Source: Odoribacter sp.
GTDB taxonomy: Bacteria; Bacteroidota; Bacteroidia; Bacteroidales; Prolixibacteraceae
Assembly: GCA_013824715.1 (NCBI GenBank)
Contig: PNOH01000002.1
Coordinates: 1-64,000 of the forward strand
DNA length: 64,000 nt
Direction of reading: 5' to 3'
The notes beneath the pieces were generated by a model. It ran no database searches. It worked only from the letters and a program-made list of their open reading frames with translations, and was not told the DNA's origin. Every line of letters starts with the position of its first letter. The stretch's first letter is position 1. Of the stretch, positions 60,165-64,000 are shown piece by piece. The translations under genes were made by a program, and so were the position numbers.

Positions 60165-62732
60165 TTAACCACATTTGGATGAGCCGCAGTCGGGGCAAAT
60201 TAAACAGCCTTCCTGATAAATTACATTGTGCGAGTTGCATTCACCGCAAATGGTACCTTCAGCAATCGTTCCATCAGGAACATATTTTTTCAGGGCCCGG
60301 GCTACACCGGCTTTCCAACTGTTAATGGTGTCGTTGTCGAACTGAAGGCTGGTAACTGTATTGACCACCTTGTGAATAGGCATTCCGTGCCGCAATACTC
60401 CGGAAATAAGTTTGGCATAGTTCCAGAATATGGGATTGAATTTGTATGACAATCCTTCGATGGTGGTCCGGTAACCTTGCTTGTTGGTGTATTGAAAATC
60501 GTATCGTTTTGAGCCATCAGGATTGATACTTTTGATGATTTTTCCGCTTTGCACTGAACGTGGTAATAAAATTCCATCTTCGTCGTCGGATAGCCCGGTG
60601 AAAATTTCGTATGGGCGTCCGTCAATCGTACCAATAAATGCAACCCATTTATCTTTCGAATTCTGGAAGCGGACCACATCGGCTTCCAATTCGATTGGCC
60701 TTTTTGTTGGAAAGATGGTGTCGGTTTTTTCTTCGTCATCCCCATCTTCTTTTTTATTTGAAATCAGAACGCCAGAGCGCGATCCTTCGCGGTAAACCGT
60801 GACTCCCTTGCAACCGCTTTTCCATGCTTCGAAGTAGAGCCTGCCAACAAGTTCTTCGTCGGCATCGGCTGGAAGGTTAATGGTTACACTGATGGAATGG
60901 TCAACCCATTTCTGAATTTTTCCCTGCATCCGAACCTTGTTCATCCAGTCAACATCGTTCGAAGTAGCTTTGTAATAAGGCGATTTGGCGATTAGTTCAT
61001 CTAAATCGGCTTCCGGATAATTCTTCTTAAGCTCGAATCCATTCACTTCCATCCATTCTTTAAATTTGTGGTGGAAAACAACATATTCTTCCCATGAATC
61101 GCCAATATCATCAACAAAATCAACTTTTACGTTTTTGTCGTTCGGGTTAACTTTCCGGCGGCGTTTGTAAACGGGCATGAATACCGGCTCGATTCCTGAA
61201 GTGGTTTGGGTCATCAGGCTGGTTGTACCAGTTGGTGCAATAGTGAGCAGGGCAATGTTCCGGCGTCCGTATTTGACCATATCCTGGTATAGAGTTTCGT
61301 CTTCGGCACGCAGACGTTTGATCATCGGATTGTTTTTTTCGCGCTCGGTATTGTAAATGGTAAATGCGCCACGCTCTTTTGCCATATTTACAGATGAACG
61401 ATAGGCTTCAAGCGCAACTGTTTTGTGGATTTCTTCGCTGAAATCAGTTGCATCGTCACTTCCGTAACGCAGCCCAAGTGCGGCAAGCATATCGCCCTCT
61501 GCAGTAATCCCAACACCGGTGCGGCGTCCTTCCTTGGCTTTGGTCTGGATTTTCAACCACATCGACCGCTCATTGTGTTTGATGTCTTCGTTTTCAGGAT
61601 CCTCGTCTATTTTATGCAAAATTCCGTCAATCTTCTCCAGCTCGAGATCAATGATGTCATCCATGATTCGTTGGGCAAGTCCGACATGCTTTTTGAAAAG
61701 CCCGAAATTAAATTTGGCCTGTGGTGTAAAAGCATTTTCAACATACTCATATAAGTTAACTGCTATCAAACGGCAGCTATCGTAAGGGCAAAGCGGAATT
61801 TCGCCGCAGGGATTAGTTGATACGGTTTTATACCCCAGATCGGCATAACAATCCGGAATTGATTCTCTGATAATCGTATCCCAGAACAGGATTCCAGGCT
61901 CGGCTGATTTCCAGGCATTGTGAACAATCTTTTTCCAAAGGTTCTCGGCATCAATTTCTTTCGTGTATTTAGGATGCTTGGCGTCAACAGGATATTGGGT
62001 CAGGTATTTTTCACCAGATTCAACGGTTCTCATAAAGTCATCGTGGATTTTCACCGAAACGTTTGCTCCGGTAACTTTTCCATGTTCGAGTTTGGCATCG
62101 ATGAAAGATTCGGCATCGGGATGTTTGATTGAAACCGATAACATTAGGGCGCCGCGGCGGCCATCCTGGGCCACTTCACGGGTTGAATTGGAATAGCGTT
62201 CCATAAATGGAACAATACCTGTTGAGGTCAGGGCTGAGTTTTTAACAGGCGAACCTTTTGGGCGGATGTGGGAAAGATCGTGCCCGACACCTCCGCGGCG
62301 TTTCATCAGTTGTACCTGTTCCTGGTCAACTTTCAGGATGCCTCCGTATGAATCGGAATGGCCTTCATTGCCAATCACAAAACAATTCGAAAGCGAAGCA
62401 ATCTGAAAATCGTTGCCAATTCCAGTCATTGGGCCACCTTGCGGAACGATGTACTTAAAATCTTTCAGAAGTGCAAAGATCTCATCTTCGGTCATCGGAT
62501 TTTCGTAGTTTTTTTCAATTCTGGCAATCTCCGAAGCGAGTCGTCGGTGCATATCATCAGGTGTAAGTTCGTACAGATGCCCGAACGAATCCTTTAATGC
62601 ATACTTGTTAACCCAGACCCTTGCAGCAAGGTCGTCTCCCTTAAAATAATCCAGCGAAGCCTGGAAGGCTTCATCCTGAGAGTAAGTTTTTGTGCCCTGT
62701 TGAGGCTCAATTGCTACGTTCTTGAATGTCAT
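60165..62732 (-). CDS. nrdJ: B12-dependent (class II) ribonucleotide reductase
   Basis: 855 aa from the ATG at 62732. The frame is open to 62837, but the extra 35 residues are not family-like. It makes dNTP precursors using adenosylcobalamin, independent of oxygen. STNPCGEIPLCPYDSC holds an active-site Cys, and APTGTTSLMTQTTSGIEPVF is the substrate-phosphate loop. The C-terminus is a Cys-rich ribbon (CGECNSHNV, CLICPDCGSSKCG) that may re-reduce the active site. No cobalamin riboswitch motif was recognised upstream. Confidence 0.95.
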   Translation of the reverse strand: MTFKNVAIEPQQGTKTYSQDEAFQASLDYFKGDDLAARVWVNKYALKDSFGHLYELTPDDMHRRLASEIARIEKNYENPMTEDEIFALLKDFKYIVPQGGPMTGIGNDFQIASLSNCFVIGNEGHSDSYGGILKVDQEQVQLMKRRGGVGHDLSHIRPKGSPVKNSALTSTGIVPFMERYSNSTREVAQDGRRGALMLSVSIKHPDAESFIDAKLEHGKVTGANVSVKIHDDFMRTVESGEKYLTQYPVDAKHPKYTKEIDAENLWKKIVHNAWKSAEPGILFWDTIIRESIPDCYADLGYKTVSTNPCGEIPLCPYDSCRLIAVNLYEYVENAFTPQAKFNFGLFKKHVGLAQRIMDDIIDLELEKIDGILHKIDEDPENEDIKHNERSMWLKIQTKAKEGRRTGVGITAEGDMLAALGLRYGSDDATDFSEEIHKTVALEAYRSSVNMAKERGAFTIYNTEREKNNPMIKRLRAEDETLYQDMVKYGRRNIALLTIAPTGTTSLMTQTTSGIEPVFMPVYKRRRKVNPNDKNVKVDFVDDIGDSWEEYVVFHHKFKEWMEVNGFELKKNYPEADLDELIAKSPYYKATSNDVDWMNKVRMQGKIQKWVDHSISVTINLPADADEELVGRLYFEAWKSGCKGVTVYREGSRSGVLISNKKEDGDDEEKTDTIFPTKRPIELEADVVRFQNSKDKWVAFIGTIDGRPYEIFTGLSDDEDGILLPRSVQSGKIIKSINPDGSKRYDFQYTNKQGYRTTIEGLSYKFNPIFWNYAKLISGVLRHGMPIHKVVNTVTSLQFDNDTINSWKAGVARALKKYVPDGTIAEGTICGECNSHNVIYQEGCLICPDCGSSKCG

Positions 62733-63056
62733 AAACCGAGAAATTTTGATCTTTAATAATTGATAATCGATTGTAAACGTGATGGAAATTGGACTCACGT
62801 TTGTGTGTTTTAGCTGTATGCAATATAAGGCCTGCATTTAAAAAAATGAATACTTTTTTTGAAAATAATTCTGAAAGTTATCAACGCTGTGATGTTAGTA
62901 TATTGACATGTAGTATGTTAACATTTGTTTTGTTGAAAAATGTTTACAGAAAAGAAAATTGATATTCTGAAGAATTGAATGTTTTGTTCAGGAAAGAACC
63001 TGAAAGAAAGCAATTTGGGAATGTTTATTGTTGCGTTGAATCAAGCTCTTACAATT

Positions 63057-64000
63057 TCAGGAATTGTTAAAAACTTTGTTTAATATTAATTGCGTGGCGC
63101 CAATGTTCTGTCGAATAAAAACAGTACACGCATTGGATATTAAATTTCTTTTTTGAGTATCGGTAAGTAAATGAGTTATGGTAGTTTGAAAAGTGGTATA
63201 ATCCGCAACAGGGAAGGCTATGCCCAATTTGACCATGCTGGTTGCTTCATGAAACTTCAGGTAATTCGGGCCAAAGACAATGGGAGTTCCGAAAATGGCA
63301 GCCTCGAGTGTATTATGTATTCCTACGCCAAAACCACCTCCAATGTAGGCTAAATCAGCATATTTATAGATGGACGACAGGATTCCGATGGTATCAACAA
63401 TCAGAACCTGTTTGTTCATAACCGATTCTTCGGTAGCTTCTGTATAACAAATAACCGGGCTTTTCAACAGACTTATTAACCTTTCAACGTTTGACTGCTT
63501 TGTTTCATGGGGTGCAATGATGAATTTAGTTTCAGGATGGCTGTGAATATACTGAATGAGCAACTCTTCATCAGGCTTCCATGTGCTTCCGGCTACCACC
63601 AATTGGCTGTCACCCTTAAATTTTTCGACTATCGGTATATTTTTTCCACTGAGGGCAATTTCAGCTACACGGTCGAATCGGGTGTCTCCCACTTGTGTTA
63701 CCTGGTGAATGCCAATTTGGTTAAGCAACTCAACCGATTTTTCATCCTGAACAAAGAGGTGTTCAAATCCTCCGAGTATTTTCCGGTACCATTTTCCCCA
63801 GGGTGAGTTCCTGAAGAAAATCTGATTTTCGCGAAAAATAGCTGAGAACAGATAAAGCGGGATATTAGCATTCCTCAGTTCATTGATATAATGGAACCAA
63901 AATTCGTATTTCACAAAGAATACTATTTCCGGACGTACCAATTCAATCAGCATAAGAGCATTCTTTTTAGTGTCGGCTGGCAGATAAAAAATATAATCGG
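63057..64000 (-). CDS. waaA: Kdo transferase WaaA/KdtA (5' end beyond window)
   Basis: Partial: about 314 residues of the C-terminal part are present and the frame continues past the right edge (DYIFYLPADTKKNALMLIEL precedes the first internal Met). It transfers Kdo from CMP-Kdo to lipid A precursor at the inner membrane. Conserved blocks are VFFVKYEFWFHYINEL, AGSTWKPDEELL, FIIAPHETK and YIGGGFGVGIHNTLEAA with FGPNYLKFHEA. It ends 325 bases from nrdJ. The spacer 62733-63056 shows no gene. Confidence 0.93.
   Translation of the reverse strand, partial: DYIFYLPADTKKNALMLIELVRPEIVFFVKYEFWFHYINELRNANIPLYLFSAIFRENQIFFRNSPWGKWYRKILGGFEHLFVQDEKSVELLNQIGIHQVTQVGDTRFDRVAEIALSGKNIPIVEKFKGDSQLVVAGSTWKPDEELLIQYIHSHPETKFIIAPHETKQSNVERLISLLKSPVICYTEATEESVMNKQVLIVDTIGILSSIYKYADLAYIGGGFGVGIHNTLEAAIFGTPIVFGPNYLKFHEATSMVKLGIAFPVADYTTFQTTITHLLTDTQKRNLISNACTVFIRQNIGATQLILNKVFNNS

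Noticed and set aside
60165-63056. Possible cobalamin riboswitch upstream of the B12-dependent reductase
   Set aside because: I saw no B12-box-like sequence or convincing multi-stem leader in 62733-63056.

Overview
The window reads as chromosome of a Bacteroidota bacterium, most likely a facultative anaerobe of the Bacteroidales/Marinilabiliales type. The evidence is a full-length sprA (type IX secretion translocon), a type IX C-terminal sorting domain, a Bacteroidetes-type TonB receptor, promoters of the TTG-N18..21-TAnnTTTG class, and very many dispersed palindromic repeats. Exact species cannot be read from the sequence. No rRNA, tRNA or CRISPR array was seen.

Layout. 1-3.6 kb: two PAS-type sensor genes on the minus strand, one of them a chimera whose C-terminus is the tail of a PPK2 polyphosphate kinase, bracketed by near-identical 50-bp direct repeats. 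3.7-7.0 kb: mfd. 7.0-12.5 kb: accessory zone with two HEPN/MNT modules, a duplicated mfd 3' end, gene remnants (ORF6N, T9SS sorting domain, internally deleted sensor kinase) and one intact sensor kinase. 12.5-20.2 kb: a minus-strand TetR / TolC / membrane-fusion / ABC efflux operon, interrupted by a GxxExxY gene sitting between 35-bp terminal inverted repeats. 20.4-23.4 kb: orphan MNT, antitoxin with truncated PIN toxin, Lys-rich micro-protein, DUF1080 lipoprotein and a hypothetical. 23.9-33.1 kb: pdxA-ruvA-sprA. 33.5-34.1 kb: higBA. 34.3-36.7 kb: TonB-dependent receptor. 37.4-45.1 kb: complete trpEGDCFBA operon on the minus strand, preceded by two tandem Trp-rich leader peptides, each followed by an intrinsic terminator. 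45.4-60.0 kb: nitrate respiration locus (two NarK carriers, narGHJI, diheme cytochrome c, hypothetical, monoheme cytochrome c, NrfD-like membrane subunit, Tat-exported Fe-S protein). 60.2-62.7 kb: B12-dependent ribonucleotide reductase. 63.1 kb to the edge: 3' part of waaA/kdtA.

How it works together. The nar genes form a nitrate-respiration unit: NarK carriers import nitrate and export nitrite, NarGHI reduces nitrate on the cytoplasmic face with quinol electrons, and the linked Fe-S/NrfD/cytochrome module suggests an additional periplasm-facing electron route. The trp operon seems to be controlled by two attenuators in series. Almost every intergenic spacer inside the operons carries a different palindromic repeat. 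The strongest candidates for novelty are the tandem trp attenuators, the TIR-flanked GxxExxY cassette, and the HEPN/MNT cassette that sits between two copies of the mfd 3' end.
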